This document shows positions 1-11,700 of a stretch of 64,000 bases of DNA, in pieces (positions within the stretch are counted from its first letter, which is position 1; each line of letters begins with the position of its first letter). Source of the stretch: Porodaedalea pini (lineage: Eukaryota > Basidiomycota > Agaricomycetes > Hymenochaetales > Hymenochaetaceae). The position numbers were made by a program, and so were the translations under genes. Location: positions 744,001-808,000 of the forward strand of contig NBAY01000009.1 of the NCBI GenBank assembly GCA_002794775.1, in the 5' to 3' direction. Below the pieces are notes generated by a model, which was not told the DNA's origin, made no database searches, and saw nothing but the letters and a program-made list of their open reading frames with translations.

Positions 1-1460
1 ACGAACGCAGAGCTCAAGCGCACGAATGCGGACCTCAAACGACAACTGGACGGGTGGCAAAATCTGGAGACGAAAGGTGGCGCTGAGGCGGAAGAAATGC
101 GGAAGCGGCGGATCGAGCTGGAAGTGCAGGTGAAGGAACTGCAAGGTAGGGTGAAAGAATTGGAGAAATCCGAGAAGGACGGCGCGAAGGCATTAGAGAA
201 AGAACGGAACAAGGTCGAGAAGCTGAAGAGAGAGAACGATCGGATGGCTGTTGGTTTCCTTTCTGTTTCTCTCGAGAAAAGTATTTTTACTCATGTGCAA
301 CACAGGAGGTCACTGAAGACGCGCAGTCCATAGCGAAGAAAGCTCAAGATGAATATGACGGCGCGGCAAAGCAGTTGCGCACAGCTCAAAGGCTCGTAGA
401 AAAACTTCAGAGTGAGAAACTGGCAAAGGATCATGGCCGAAAGGTAGCTGCCTTGATTTCGGTGCTCTAGGTTTCAAGCTGACCTTGACTTGAAAGGGGA
501 AGAAACCAGCACATGAGATCGAGCTGCCTGCTAGCGATGTCGAAGCCGAAAGTCTTGATCCCTCGGAACGAGAAGTTGAAAAGGTTCTTACCCCAGCGCA
601 CAAACCTCGTATTCGTCCTCGGCCTGCCTTCAAGGGAAAGAAGGCAGAGAAGATACAAGAACCTGCTGAAGAGCAGGAGGAAGAAGAGGCGCCACGGCCT
701 ACCGAGCCTCGAGTCCGAACCAAGTCCGCCAATCGGATACAGAAGACTGAAGAAGTCGCCAGCGCTGCTGAACAGGATGAAGACGAAGTGCCACAGACTA
801 AACGTGCTGGCAAGGCTCAGGCTCGAGCGAAGGAGGAGAGCTTCAATACTGCCCGCAAGCGCAAGGACAAATCTCCTATTGAATCGGAGCGCGACGAAGT
901 GCCAGAAGAGGAAGTCGAAGAGGAGCCTCCAAGAAAAAGTAAAGACAAGGGGAAGAAGAAGGCGGCCGCACCTCCCAGCGAGTCCAACGACGAACCCAAA
1001 GTAAAGACGAAGGACAAGGCGAACAAACGCGAGAAGACCGATGTAAGCGACGAAGACGAAGCACCCAAGAACCACGGCGCAAAGGTGAGACAGAAATCAA
1101 AAGACGTCAGGGAAGAAGGTGCAAATTCTCGGCCTTCGAGTCAGCCGAAAGCTCGTAAACCGAGCTCTAGTCAGGGTCCGCGAATAAAGGTTGTGGATAG
1201 CGGGGACGATGCAGGAGTGCAGCCAAAAAAGAAAAAGAAAAGGCTGTTCCCTCCATCACAAGCTGAGACTTTCCCGTGGGACGTTCTGCCAAAGGTAAGA
1301 TCTACTTGTTTGCCTACTCTGAATAACACTAGTACTAAACTATGTACAGGGCGACGGCGGTTTAAATATTCCGACTCAGCTATCGCCCGTGAAAGAGACG
1401 GATGCCGTGCCAGCACGTTCTGTGTTTGGAAAAGTAGGTTCCGCCTTGGGATTTAGATGA
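1..1460 (+). CDS. Coiled-coil / charged low-complexity protein, 3' part (5' end outside window)
   Basis: The gene is already open at base 1. It reads through four exons, 1-249, 306-443, 497-1294 and 1350-1460, joined by three phase-0 GT-AG introns of 53-56 bp, and stops with TGA at 1458-1460. The N-terminal part seen here is a heptad-like coiled coil rich in K, E and L. It is followed by a long charged, probably disordered region alternating acidic EE runs and KKK runs, with an NLS-like KKKKKRLFP stretch near codon 1240. The short last exon ends in SVFGKVGSALGFR. A nuclear or cytoskeletal scaffold is possible, but I recognise no domain and assign no function. The several open frames on the opposite strand here are by-products of the charged codon composition. 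Confidence 0.75.
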
Positions 1461-1669
1461 CGTGTGAGCAAGCATTTATTTTACGATCTGTGTACTTGGT
1501 TTGTACGATGAGAACCGAGTCGTTAGGACTCTGAGTCGTGTTTTGAACTCCGCCTGAAATAGGCGCTTCACGTTCGTGGGAATTCTTTTCTCATTCAGAA
1601 CGTGTTTTTCGACTCAGCTTGATGTGAACAAGTCGCTTCACTCTTGACCACACCATCGTCGATGTCTTT

Positions 1670-3778
1670 ATGAGCGGCCAACATAGCGACGGCGACTCAG
1701 ACTCGCTTTTTGGGTCACCGCCACCCTCGCCTGCACCTGCATTTAATAGAGGTGGGTCACCGCTGCTTGCGCTGCCGGGCAGCTTAGGCGCAACCTGCGC
1801 AGTATTGCCAAAAAATGTGGGGACCATTGCACTTCCTGGTTCCCATAACAGTTCTGAACTTGTAGTCAGCCTGCCAGCATCTCCTCCGAGGACACAAGCT
1901 GCTCAGCCAGCTCAGCCAGCGCCCCGTCAGATACGTTTTGCGGAGTGGATCGGGCCGAGGGCGACCTCGCTACCCGCGACCGATTTCAGGCAGGCTAAGC
2001 CTCGCAAGAAAAAGGGAAAAGCGAAATCCACCATACCTGGGCCTACTTCCGGTGGGCCAGCTTTTACACTTCCGGAGACAAGGGAACCTCTTCCGCCTAA
2101 TTTTCTGAGGAATCAGCAGGCGTTGCTTGGGTTAGCGGGCGTCGTTGGGGGCATCAACCCCGCCAATCTGTCCACTCGGAGCAGTCGAGGAACTACCGTG
2201 CAAAATCCGATAGTAGTAGAAGAGGAGACACCATCGATCAGTGCGTTCTCTTGGAAAACTCGTCAACCGCAACTCCCGACGAATGCGCCTCTGCCGAGCA
2301 GCCAGGTTATTGCAGACACACTGGTTTCTCAGGGCAACATTTTTCCCGTCCTGCGTTCGCTCTTGCCCTACTTTGGGGTGAACACCAATGTAGGATGCTT
2401 TTCCGGTCAGAGTCTCCAGCAATTTCGAATGCACAGTCCAGAGCCTTCTACACCAAACGTGACCGCTCCTCCTCTCAAGAGGCGGAAACTCAATTCTGTT
2501 CCGGCAGGCGCAAAGGACTGGGATGTCCCCTATCCATTTCCCGCGAACGAGGGACCACCGAATTATTTGGAATCTTGGGAGAAGAAACGAGGGAAGAAGT
2601 TAATGATGCAGCTTGTTTCCTTGGTCCGTGACGCAGTCCAGAAAGCGGCAGCGAAGTCTTACGTACAGGAGGTGGAGAAGGTAGCGGAGGCGCCGTTGGC
2701 GAGTGATCCATTTCGACACTACAGATCTTCGGTTGTTAATGACGGGAAAGATAATGGGTCGACGTTCATTCAGGGAAGCTCAACTTCTTCGATTTCGTCC
2801 TCGACTTCAACGCCCGAGCAACAAGCAATGTTCTCAGATTTGCTCGCTTCTACCAATTCTGGCTCGGATCCTACCTCAAGCTTCAGTTCTGATTTTGACG
2901 CACTTTTGGGTGCTGTCAACGACGCTTTGAGCGATCCCAACGTACAGCTTACCGGCGATGACCTGACCGCGATGTCGTCATTTAGCCTCTCCCCTTCGGT
3001 TTCTGCTTCGTCCACTTCGACTTCATCGACACGTCTTGCTACTCCGTGCGATCTGACTCGACCTTCTACTGCCGATAATAAAGAAAACGACGTTTTTCCT
3101 CAGTTACAGGACTTTAATTTCGATGATATTCCGATCGATCCAATTCTTCTGGACTTTTCCTGGCCTAATTTTACAACGCCGGAAATGCAGAGCTCGGAAG
3201 ACCCGTTGTTTACTGCTGCCTTCGGAACTGCTTCTGATGCCGTTGGTACCGAAGTAACAGGGCAGAATGTACCTGCTCATGACGATCCGTCGAGTGTTTC
3301 ATCGTTCGACCCAGGTTTGTGGCAGACCATCATTGAAAATCCGGACCTGTTCTTATCAAATTTGTCCTCAGTTAATATACCTTTCAGTGAACCGGCCTCT
3401 TGCTTGCCTCCTGTTAACGCATCGGCAGCGGAACCGCAAGCGCATGCTCCTCCTCCGACTTCGGCCCAACCAGTGGATCCACAGAACTCTGCGACTCCGC
3501 CTCCCACTACTGTGCGAAGTCAAACGCCACCACAGCCGATGGAAGTGCGCTTTATGCCGCCGATGGTGGATGGATCGATAGTTCGGGGTCGAGGAGGTGG
3601 AGGTAGGCCTGTGGCCAAGAAGCTGGATCGGCAGGACGTGTTACGCAGGGCGAGGGTGCGGCGTGAACAGCTGGCGGCTGAGATAGCTCGCGCGAAGATC
3701 GAGTTATGGGAGACGACTATCGAGCAGGGTGTCTTGACCCATCTGTCGAAGGATAAGGAACTGTTGCCAAAGGAATGA
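1670..3778 (+). CDS. Large disordered S/P-rich protein, unknown function
   Basis: A single uninterrupted frame of 702 codons starts at ATG 1670, about 210 bp after the previous gene on the same strand. The protein is mostly low-complexity: SPPPSPAP near the N terminus, PPLKRRKLNS around residue 270 (a plausible nuclear localisation signal), and long serine, threonine and aspartate-rich stretches in the middle. The last ~70 residues differ in character: an RGRGGGG patch and then a basic amphipathic helix containing RRARVRREQLAAEIARAK. The layout resembles transcription or chromatin-associated fungal proteins, but no known domain is visible. I call it a probable nuclear protein on the motif alone. 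Being intronless is unusual beside its multi-exon neighbours. Confidence 0.7.
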   Translation: MSGQHSDGDSDSLFGSPPPSPAPAFNRGGSPLLALPGSLGATCAVLPKNVGTIALPGSHNSSELVVSLPASPPRTQAAQPAQPAPRQIRFAEWIGPRATSLPATDFRQAKPRKKKGKAKSTIPGPTSGGPAFTLPETREPLPPNFLRNQQALLGLAGVVGGINPANLSTRSSRGTTVQNPIVVEEETPSISAFSWKTRQPQLPTNAPLPSSQVIADTLVSQGNIFPVLRSLLPYFGVNTNVGCFSGQSLQQFRMHSPEPSTPNVTAPPLKRRKLNSVPAGAKDWDVPYPFPANEGPPNYLESWEKKRGKKLMMQLVSLVRDAVQKAAAKSYVQEVEKVAEAPLASDPFRHYRSSVVNDGKDNGSTFIQGSSTSSISSSTSTPEQQAMFSDLLASTNSGSDPTSSFSSDFDALLGAVNDALSDPNVQLTGDDLTAMSSFSLSPSVSASSTSTSSTRLATPCDLTRPSTADNKENDVFPQLQDFNFDDIPIDPILLDFSWPNFTTPEMQSSEDPLFTAAFGTASDAVGTEVTGQNVPAHDDPSSVSSFDPGLWQTIIENPDLFLSNLSSVNIPFSEPASCLPPVNASAAEPQAHAPPPTSAQPVDPQNSATPPPTTVRSQTPPQPMEVRFMPPMVDGSIVRGRGGGGRPVAKKLDRQDVLRRARVRREQLAAEIARAKIELWETTIEQGVLTHLSKDKELLPKE

Positions 3779-4185
3779 TGGTCTGGTGAAGATCCAGTTG
3801 CCGCGTTGTTTTCTTTCTTTTTCGTTGAGTCGGGAAGCTCATGCAGATGATGGATACGATATTTCAAATGTTTCTTTTTTTCTACGATGTTCTCCTCTAT
3901 CAGTAATTGCTCGACTGTTATTTTGCACGCTTTCTTTCTCCTGTATGTCGTTATACGTATGCTGCGGCCGAGATGTTTGCTGCGTTGAGTGTCGACGCTC
4001 GATTCTAATGATACGTTTATTCTCACGAATACAACTTCAACAGCTATAAACTCCTAAACTGCAAGTTACTCTTACACTGACCACAATCTGGCACACCACT
4101 TAGAGCTGAAACCGCATACACTCTTTGAATATTTCTGCTATAGTTGCTATTTTCTGATATTTAAATTGCCTTACTTCTGGTTATA
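3779..4185. other. Intergenic, no gene seen
   Basis: About 400 bp between two plus-strand genes. It is pyrimidine-rich at first (probable 3' UTR of the upstream gene), then AT-rich just before the next ATG. No conserved ORF or RNA gene was recognised. Confidence 0.5.
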
Positions 4186-5206
4186 ATGCATCCACAAGTC
4201 GCTCGTCTGGCTGCGCAAGCCTCGTGCTCCGATGGCTTCGCCTCTGTAGTCTCGTTCCAGGCACCCATATTGGCGCGGACCTCCTCTACATTCTCAAATA
4301 CGACGCGTCCGCGGAGCTCTCCAGCTAGTTACCCAGGAAACCCTGCGCGGCAGCAGGTCCAAGCTCGCGCGTTCCATGCATCGCGAGCCGCGCGGGACTT
4401 CCACTTCGACACGCACCACTTCGTGCAGCGCCTCGAGCGCGAGGGGCTCAACCGCGCGCAGGCGGAGGGAATCATGAGCGCGATGGCGGAGGTCATCGAC
4501 GAGAGCATCCGCAATATCACGAGCAACATGGTCACGAAGACGGATCAAGAGAAGGTGCGTGCTCTCCTACTCCTTTCCCCTCTCGCCTCCGCTGCCACCG
4601 ATAGCTATTTTTTTAGTGTCGACGCTGACTCGCCTTTGCATTTACGCAACCTAGCACCAGTATACGCAGAAGGTTGACTTCGCACAGCTCAAGTCGGAGC
4701 TGCAGTTGATGGAGAAGAACGATCTGTCGATGATGAAGGCGGAGAACGACCGGCTCGTGACGGACCTCGAACGGCTCAAGCAGCGTCTGCGCGAGGAGAT
4801 CACGCGTACGCAGGCCGGCGTGCGGCTTGACCTCAACCTCGAGAAAGGTCGGTGCCTCTTGTCTTGGCTTAAGTATCCATGTCAAATACTGATGCTTGGA
4901 GTGCAGGCCGGATGCGCGAGTCGTCCTCTGGACAGGAGCTCAAGATCAAGGAGGTGGATACACGGATAGAGAGGGAGATCGCTGAGCTGCGCACTGCGAT
5001 TCAGGCCTCGAAAGTGAGCTTCTCTGGATCAACGTTTCCGCTCTAGTCTCATCTGACTCTTGGAAATCTGCAGGCTGTCACTCTTCAGTATCTTGTTGGG
5101 TTCGGTGCGTATCTGATTCATCCTAAGCTGTGTGCTGTTACTGACCTGAATCGCAGTTACTGGATGTTCGGCGCTTCTCATGGCATATCTGCGTTTCCGC
5201 TTATAG
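4186..5206 (+). CDS. Mitochondrial MCUR1/CCDC90 (Fmp32)-family protein
   Basis: Five exons: 4186-4554, 4661-4847, 4907-5013, 5074-5104 and 5157-5206. The N terminus is rich in R, S and A and lacks acidic residues up to about residue 65, fitting a mitochondrial presequence. Next comes the family signature FDTHHFVQRLEREGLNRAQAE, then a long coiled coil (QLKSELQLMEKNDLSMMKAEND and on), and finally a C-terminal hydrophobic segment, LQYLVGFVTGCSALLMAYL, followed by basic RFRL. This is the architecture of DUF1640 proteins: yeast Fmp32 and human CCDC90B/MCUR1, inner-membrane proteins linked to respiratory-complex assembly and calcium-uniporter regulation. About 247 residues, normal for the fungal members. 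The family call is secure; the exact role in fungi is inferred. Confidence 0.88.
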
Positions 5207-5490
5207 TACTGCATCTTGCATTTCATCCATCGTTTTTTCTTGCATCCTCTTGAGGCGATTTGTATCCTATATCTAAACGAGCACTCTAGACTGGGACTGC
5301 AGAGCTTTACAGATTATAAAAATCATAGTGTAATACGAAACAGATACATAACAATATACCCTCATATAACAAAATCTGGTACAAAGAAAGGACGGAGAGG
5401 TGATGTAGGAGCGGCGATGGCATAGATCATGTGTCATAAACAAATACATTAGGTAGGCCTGAATGCAGACAAGACAGCTAAGGACAGGCT

Positions 5491-6597
5491 CTAAGATGTC
5501 TTGTCCAACTTCTGTTTTGTGCGTCGCTGTTTCTGCTCCAGAGTCTTCCTAGTCATGCGTGTGCCTAAGATAACGTCCCAGTGGATGAAAAATGGCTGAG
5601 CGAAGTTGCTCTTGATGCCAACGATCTATATACCAGTCAGACTTGATATCAAACAGAGAAGACGGCGAAAAACGTACCTGGTGATGTATATCGTGGTAAT
5701 CCGCGTTGTTCCCGAAAAAAATTTGCAGCGGGTCAAGCGGCAGACGATACCCACAGTGGTCGTCGATCGTTTTCATGGTCGAAAAGGCGAAGAGGAAGCT
5801 CGCCTGCCGTACAGACATCAGCGACAGCGAGTGTGCAATCGCTGTGCCGAGAGTGTCGAGCACGAAGCCCTCGAGCGGGTGGTTATAAAGAGCGCCGTAT
5901 GCGTAGGGAACGTAGAGGCGATGGTGCCATGAGTGGAAGTGCCGGTATAGAAATTTGTTGACATGGAAGGCACGATGCCAGAAATACTGCCATGTATCGA
6001 TGCAGAGCCTGCAGACAGGATCATGATGGTCAAGGCGCTGAGTGATGTGATGCTACCTCCCTTCGAGAAAACTTACATTGCGAAGAAGAGCTGTGCCGCT
6101 GGGATAACCCACCAGTACACGAACCAAACGGACGCGGGGCCGTATGCGCGCAGGAAGCGCAGTGCCGTAGCCTCGCCGAGCAGGAGTTTGGCGCAGAAGA
6201 CGACGCAGCTCCTGATGCCTGCAACGTCTGTGAGGACGCTCGGGACCCCTTCAGAGGAGTCCATCCAGTACAGGCCAAGTACGGTCTGGATGACCTGCTG
6301 GAAGAGGACCCACAGGAAGCAGCTCGTGCGCGAGACGAGGTTGCGCGTCTTCACCTCGGCGGAATCGTGTATGCGGTACTTGTTGAGCAGAGGCGTATCA
6401 ATAGAGTCGAGGACGTGGAAGAAGAGCGAGTACGCCCAGTAAGTGACGACGGGCGCGGTGAGCGAGAGCACCTCGTCAGACATGGAGTTGAAGACAGTCG
6501 GGCGGGAGGTGAAGTAGAACGGCGGCGCGGAGTGGACATAGTGGTACAGGCTGGCGTCATCCGAGAAGAAAGGGACGTCGGTGGTGTTTGCGACCAT
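5491..6597 (-). CDS. SUR2: Sphinganine C4-hydroxylase (SUR2/SYR2)
   Basis: Three exons read on the minus strand: 6597-6077, 6008-5678 and 5625-5491, giving 328 residues. The protein starts MVANTTDVPFF and carries the typical YRIHDSAEVKTRN region, then the three histidine boxes of the fatty-acid hydroxylase superfamily: HRAFH, HSWHH and HDIHH, the di-iron ligands. LYVPYAYGALYNHP, TMKTIDDHCGYRLPLDP and GIKSNFAQPFF match yeast Sur2 closely. The enzyme works in the ER membrane, hydroxylating C4 of (dihydro)sphingosine to give phytosphingosine for ceramide synthesis. The next gene on the same strand, ERG25, belongs to the same superfamily but acts on sterols. A TCACGTGAT motif lies about 100 bp upstream of the ATG. 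Confidence 0.95.
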
Positions 6598-6997
6598 TGT
6601 CAGTGTCGTTAGAGGCGTCGCTGTGGTCAGGTCGTCGCGGTCGGGAGAGAACGCGGACGGAGTGAACAGTGTCTGAGCAAGAAAAGTGGTGCAAGCGAGT
6701 CACGTGATAATCGGTAATGATCGACATCAGCCGATGAAACCCGGCCATTTTTGGCTCGGCCTTCGGAAACCCAGCAACGAAATGAACAAGTACTTAGTAC
6801 GTAGTACATACTGGGTGACAATCTCCCTCTCTTTGAGGATATGTACTTTGAAGACTACATAATATATATCAAGGATTTCGATCAAAAGTCTGGGACTTGA
6901 ATCCATAATCATCCTTTACTACTACAAATACATTTTATACTATCTCATCGGAGTGGATAGAAGGTACGCAGAGAAAGTCAAACAACCACCAGCGCGA
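6598..6997. other. SUR2 upstream / ERG25 downstream intergenic region
   Basis: 400 bp between the ERG25 stop and the SUR2 ATG. It holds the E-box at 6700-6708. The ERG25-proximal half is AT-rich, suitable for a 3' UTR. No ORF of interest. Confidence 0.5.
6700..6708. promoter_or_regulatory. E-box TCACGTGAT upstream of SUR2
   Basis: The sequence TCACGTGAT, containing the palindrome CACGTG, lies 103 bp upstream of the SUR2 start. It is the same core as the motif beside ERG25 at 8613-8622 and the one next to LINE copy B at 52167. CACGTG is bound by bHLH factors in fungi (Cbf1, Pho4, SREBP/Sre1 types). Binding here is inferred from the motif only. Confidence 0.5.
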
Positions 6998-8101
6998 TTA
7001 CCACGGACGTTTTGCCTCAGCAATAGCCTCCGCAGCAAGTCCCTCTTTCTCCGACTCCTCATTGAGTCGTCGCTCGATGGCGTCCTGTTCCTCACGAGAC
7101 GCGCCCCTTTGCGCCGCAGCCTCCTTCATCTTCCGCAATTTTGCCTTGTGCGCCTTGTAACGCTCGTCGGTGCCGAAGATGAAGTCGAGGTAGCGGAAGG
7201 ACGACGCGAAGTTGTCCATGAAGGCCATGTGGTGGTAATCGTGGTGCTCAGCGCCCGCCCAGAGTGGAAGGAAGTGTTGCAGAGACCAAGGGAAATCTGT
7301 AGCAGCATGTCAGTACACTGCCTAGCGAGACTAAAGTAACGCATATTACCGTAGCCGCTGTGTGCATCGACGGCCTGGAAGAGGCGAAGGGTCACCCATA
7401 CATAGACGGTGAAGATATGCAGGGACTGTGTGAAATAACAGTAGAGCAATGGTCCTCCGATGGTGCCCATGCCGAGGACAAGGACTTCGGCAGGATGGGC
7501 GTATTCGGCGGCGAGACCGAATGGCGCGGAGTACTTGTGGTGAACCTTGTGGATGTATTTGTAGAGCGGGCCGTAATGCATGCACTGATGTGCGCAGTAA
7601 TGAAAGAAGTCTTCGAATATGAAGAAGAGCGCAACCTGGCCGAACATCGTGCGCCACAGCGGGAACGGTACCTGCCACGTTGCGAGGCCGAAGTACTCCG
7701 CGATGGGGTGGAACAGCCATATCTAGAATTCGCTGTGCGTAAGACGCTGCGCAACGGTGAGCTGATAATAATACACCTACCTGAGGTAGCTCAATCGTAA
7801 AGTGCGAGAACAGCACAAGCTTCGTGCACTCCCACTCATCCAACGCGGTAGGGACCTTGTTCGGCTGCAGCTTCCACCTCCGGCAGTACGGTATCGCGTC
7901 GATGATGATCCAAGGTACGCAGCGACCGAAGTACACGATTTCATGCAAGAGGAACGACATGAGGCCCGTCGCGATCGCCGGGTCGTCGAAGAGGAGGTAC
8001 CACTGTGCCCATTTGAGTTCTAACCAGCTGAGCGACGTGAAGTCGACATTGGAGTAGAGGAACTCGGTCGCGTAGTATACCGGTGCGGTCACGTTCGACA
8101 T
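6998..8101 (-). CDS. ERG25: C-4 methylsterol oxidase (ERG25)
   Basis: Three exons on the minus strand: 8101-7781, 7722-7350 and 7296-6998, giving 330 residues. ATG 8101 ([10 protein letters not shown]) is preferred; an in-frame ATG at 8167 would add 22 residues. Landmarks shared with yeast Erg25 are [31 protein letters not shown], then HYCAH, HKVHH (in [20 protein letters not shown]), [15 protein letters not shown] and AEHHDYHH, which together supply the di-iron histidines. The hydrophobic segments fit an ER membrane enzyme that oxidises the sterol C4 methyl groups in ergosterol biosynthesis. The C-terminal tail is long, acidic/basic and alanine-rich. The copy looks intact. Confidence 0.95.
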
Positions 8102-8617
8102 CGTCGCTGCTGACGTTGGCGGGGAGCAGAGCAGCAAGGCTGGTGAAGACAGCAAGTCGCAGAACAAAGACGGACCCCGGGTCTTTTGTAGTCGACCGCG
8201 TTGAAAAGTCAGGAGAGTCGTACGTCGAGCCGGTGGAATTTTCTTTTTGCAATAATCGGACTGAATCGACCCACTTTGGATTCAGCCACAAAATTCCGAG
8301 TCTCGCGATACAAAGACCCGATTTTGTCCGTAGAAAATGCCTTAGACCCTCCTAGATACCACCGCTCTTGCAGGTCCCATTGGCGTGTTGCAGGCTATAG
8401 CGTGCTCTGGTCTATAGAAAACTAACTGGTTTTGGTGGTAAAGCGTCGCGAAACTCGCGATAGGTCCATGTTGATTTGGCAACATTTTGATTCCTGGCTC
8501 GAAGCTCCAAGTATTCCAGCAGCATTTTCGGCCAGAACTGAGTGCAGAACTGTAATAAATGCTGACGGTCAACTGAGAGAAGAGACTCTACCTGTCGGTC
8601 ATGCCTGGAAACATCAC
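8102..8617. other. ERG25 promoter side of a formerly shared divergent promoter
   Basis: Before LINE copy A inserted, this stretch joined directly to 17688-17884, making a divergent intergenic region of about 724 bp between ERG25 (minus) and the Q/G-rich NPF gene (plus). It contains the 10-bp palindrome ATCACGTGAT at 8613-8622. No gene is seen. Confidence 0.6.
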
Positions 8618-8622
8618 GTGAT
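8613..8622. promoter_or_regulatory. Palindromic E-box ATCACGTGAT at LINE A junction
   Basis: A perfect 10-bp palindrome containing CACGTG. LINE copy A integrated exactly at its centre (CAC|GTG), so the full motif survives only on the ERG25 side, while the other flank at 17677 keeps only GTGAT. Animal SREBP binds ATCACGTGA-type E-boxes, so a sterol-response role next to ERG25 is an attractive inference but is unproven here. Confidence 0.5.
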
Positions 8623-8628
8623 CGCATA
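8618..8628. repeat. Target-site duplication of LINE A, 3'-side copy
   Basis: The 11 bases GTGATCGCATA recur exactly at 17677-17687 and bracket the element. In element orientation the duplication is TATGCGATCAC. Confidence 0.93.
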
Positions 8629-8777
8629 TTTATAATATCTGCTATCTACTACTAACAGATGCCCAACCGCATAAACGACGAAACAAGACAAACAGAGAAT
8701 ACTACGTAGCGCTCAGAAATAAATGGGGTGAAAACTGATAGTGGAAGGTGATCGTAGCGAGGTATTGTGAAGCGTAA

Positions 8778-11700
8778 CTAGATATGAAATGATGAGGGTA
8801 AATCGGATATTACAGGCATGCTGTCCGGAGGGCGACGGAATGAAAAGAAGGCAAATTTAAGCAGTAAAAGAAAATTATTTGGACGAAACCAGTCCGAGAA
8901 GGTAAGAGGTAAGGAACGTTGACGATAAAGGCCATTTCTAACAAGCGCAAAGAAGGGGCAACAATTAAGAATATGACGGACATCATGTTTGATGCACGAC
9001 GGGTCCAGACAATGCGGTTGGAGGTTTCGATCATGCAAATCGAGCGTGTTCAACATCAAGTTGACAGCGCGTGATAGAACTGTACGGTGTATCCTCTTTC
9101 TAGGGGAAAGCTTCAAGAACGGACGTAGGGATCACGTAGGGTGAAGGATAAACGAGGACGGCTCAGTAATAGAGCGGTGTCCCTGCAGATTAATGATATT
9201 GGCTTTCCAGTCTCGAAGGAGGTCGAGATGTACTTGCGCCTTCAGATTGGGGAGCGATTCCAGTGTGGGCTCGGAGTGGTGGTTGGATGCGGCATCCTTC
9301 ACCAATTTATCAGCCTTTGGATTGCCCAATACTCCGCGATGCGAGGGGAGCCACTGGACTGTGATATGAGAGGCCTCGTGATGGAGGGCGAGAAATATTC
9401 CGCATAAGCGGCGGAAGGTGATGATGAAATCAGCATGTCACTTGTCGTTGGAAAAGATAAGCTCGATGCAATTAAGAGAGTCCGAGACGACGTGAATGTG
9501 GATAGGCGTGAAGCATTTCACTAGTAGGGAGGATATACGACGCATGGCTGCGATGAGCGCTTCCTGCTCCTCAAACAGTATGTTCGAGTGAGAGTGCGCT
9601 GCTGAAGAAAAGACAGCTAGTTCTCGTTGATTATGCATGATGACGAATCCGTGGCCGCCAGTGTGGGAGCCATTGGCATCTGGAATGATAGAGCCGTCTG
9701 TGAAGATAAAATATTGGTAAGGTGGAGGGTGTAAAAAGAAGGAATTGAAATCGCGGATGGCTTTGTGTCGTTGAGCAGGGGATGGAATAGGAGTCATTAT
9801 GAGGTGTGAATGAATTTGAGTGAAAGTGGGGAAGGCAGTGATTTTAGGAATCGAAATGCCGGGGAGAAGAGACAAAACTAGATATTGATTAGGAGAAGGG
9901 TTATGCTTGGAATGAGAAATGTAAGAAAGTAGAAAGCGTTGAGAAAGCGCTCGGATGAAAAGGGGAAGAGGTGGGCATGATAAGAAGGATTCAGCTATCG
10001 CAGAATTGATGTTTTTATGGAAAATTGAGTCGAAAAATTTGTTTTGTGTTTTCTGAAGAATAGAAAGATGCAAAGATTCGGGAAAGAGAACGGCGCCGTA
10101 AATGGCAATGGAACGAATTAAACCGAAATAAAGGAGACGGGCATATTGAAGGTATGCACCGTTAGACCTATTAAAAAGGAAAGATCGTTGATGTAGGGTA
10201 GAAATGGCTTTATTGGCCCGAGCTTCGAAATGGAGTTTGGGTGAAAGGTCATAAGAAAGAATGACACCCAACCATGTGAGGTGGCGAGAAGGGCGGATGA
10301 CGCGGTTGTTGGGTAAGGACAAGGACGCGGCAGGTGAGGAAGGGTCTTTCAGGAAAGAACAAAAAGTATTGATCGCAACTTTAGCGTGTGGAAGGATGTG
10401 AAGAAGTTCAATGGCGTCAGGATCAATGGATAAACCAAGGGAGTGAAATTGAAGTGAAAGAAATTGAAATTGGTTGCAAAGACGAACTAAGTTGGTCCGA
10501 ATGCTCAAAGAGCATGCGTAGAGAAGATGGTCGTCCATGTATGCAAGCAAAGGACGATCAGGACCGAAACGAGAGTTACAGGCCGTGATAACATCGGCCG
10601 TGGCGAAAATTGAAATGAGGGGCGATAGTGGGGATCCCTGAGGGACTCCACGGTTAGGTTTGATAAAAGGGGGGGAAAAGAAATTGTTGAAATGAAAGGA
10701 AATGGGGTGGTCTCTGAGCCAGACCGACAAAACACGAATGAGGTTGGGGTGAACGTTGGAATGAATGAGTTTGTCGAGAAGACGATTATGAGAAATGTTA
10801 TCAAAAAAACCTTGAATATCAATAGTAAGGATGGAAGTGATGAGGAATCGGTGTCGATGAGATAAGTGGCTTGCATTATCGCTGCCATTATAGATAAAGG
10901 GATTGGTGAGAATGGTTGAAAGAAGGTCATAACAGGCTGTGAGAGAAGAGCGATGTTTCCGACACCCATGTTGAGCGTCCGGAAGTAGGTTATTAAGTTC
11001 GAAAAAAGGTTGAAGAAAGTTGAAAAGAATGTGTTCAAATAATTTCCCAATGGTATCGACCAACGTGATGGGTCAGAACGCTCTGGGTACAGAAAAGTCA
11101 GAGTGTTTGGGTTTAGGGATGAAAGTAACAAGTGATGTTTTAAAAGATAAGGGGAAATGACCGATCTTCAAACATAAAGAAAAAAGGTCAACAAAGAATT
11201 GGCCGCGGTGCTCAATTAGGAGCTCCAAATGTTTATAAGAAATGTGGTTGTTGCCCGGGCTCGTTTCGTGATCGATGCCATGGAGGGCGGCATGTATGTC
11301 CGCCATTTCGATGGGGCGAAACTCGCGAAGATCTGGAAGGGGAATGACCTCCGGGGAAGACGTTAAAGATGGAAAAAACATCTCGCAAAAGAGGGACGCT
11401 TTATCGGTTTCCATAGTCGTAAATAACCCATTAGCCATTTGAAGTGCGCCGATGGGGGTGCGTCGGCGTGCTGTACCCAAGAATTGATTGCGCCAGATGG
11501 AATGAGTATCAGATTTCTGAAGCCGAGAACCAAAGAATGCGTTTTTGGCTCAGGTAATCTCAATGTCGAGGTGTTTTTTAGAGTCGGGTTGCGGGTTACG
11601 GCAATGCTCGCGATAAAGTCTGGAACACATTTTGGACCACCAATTGTTGGGGCCGAAGTACGAGCGGGGCTTTCGTTTTCGAAGAAAAAAGGTCGCGAAG

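Noticed and set aside
467..1075. 202-codon minus-strand frame opposite the first gene
   Set aside because: It is an antisense shadow of a K/E-rich coding exon; the plus-strand reading has consistent introns and composition.
5491..8101. A biosynthetic gene cluster including SUR2, ERG25, the aldo-keto reductases, the MDR reductase and the SDR
   Set aside because: The oxidoreductases are scattered among unrelated housekeeping genes, two are dead, and there is no backbone synthase.
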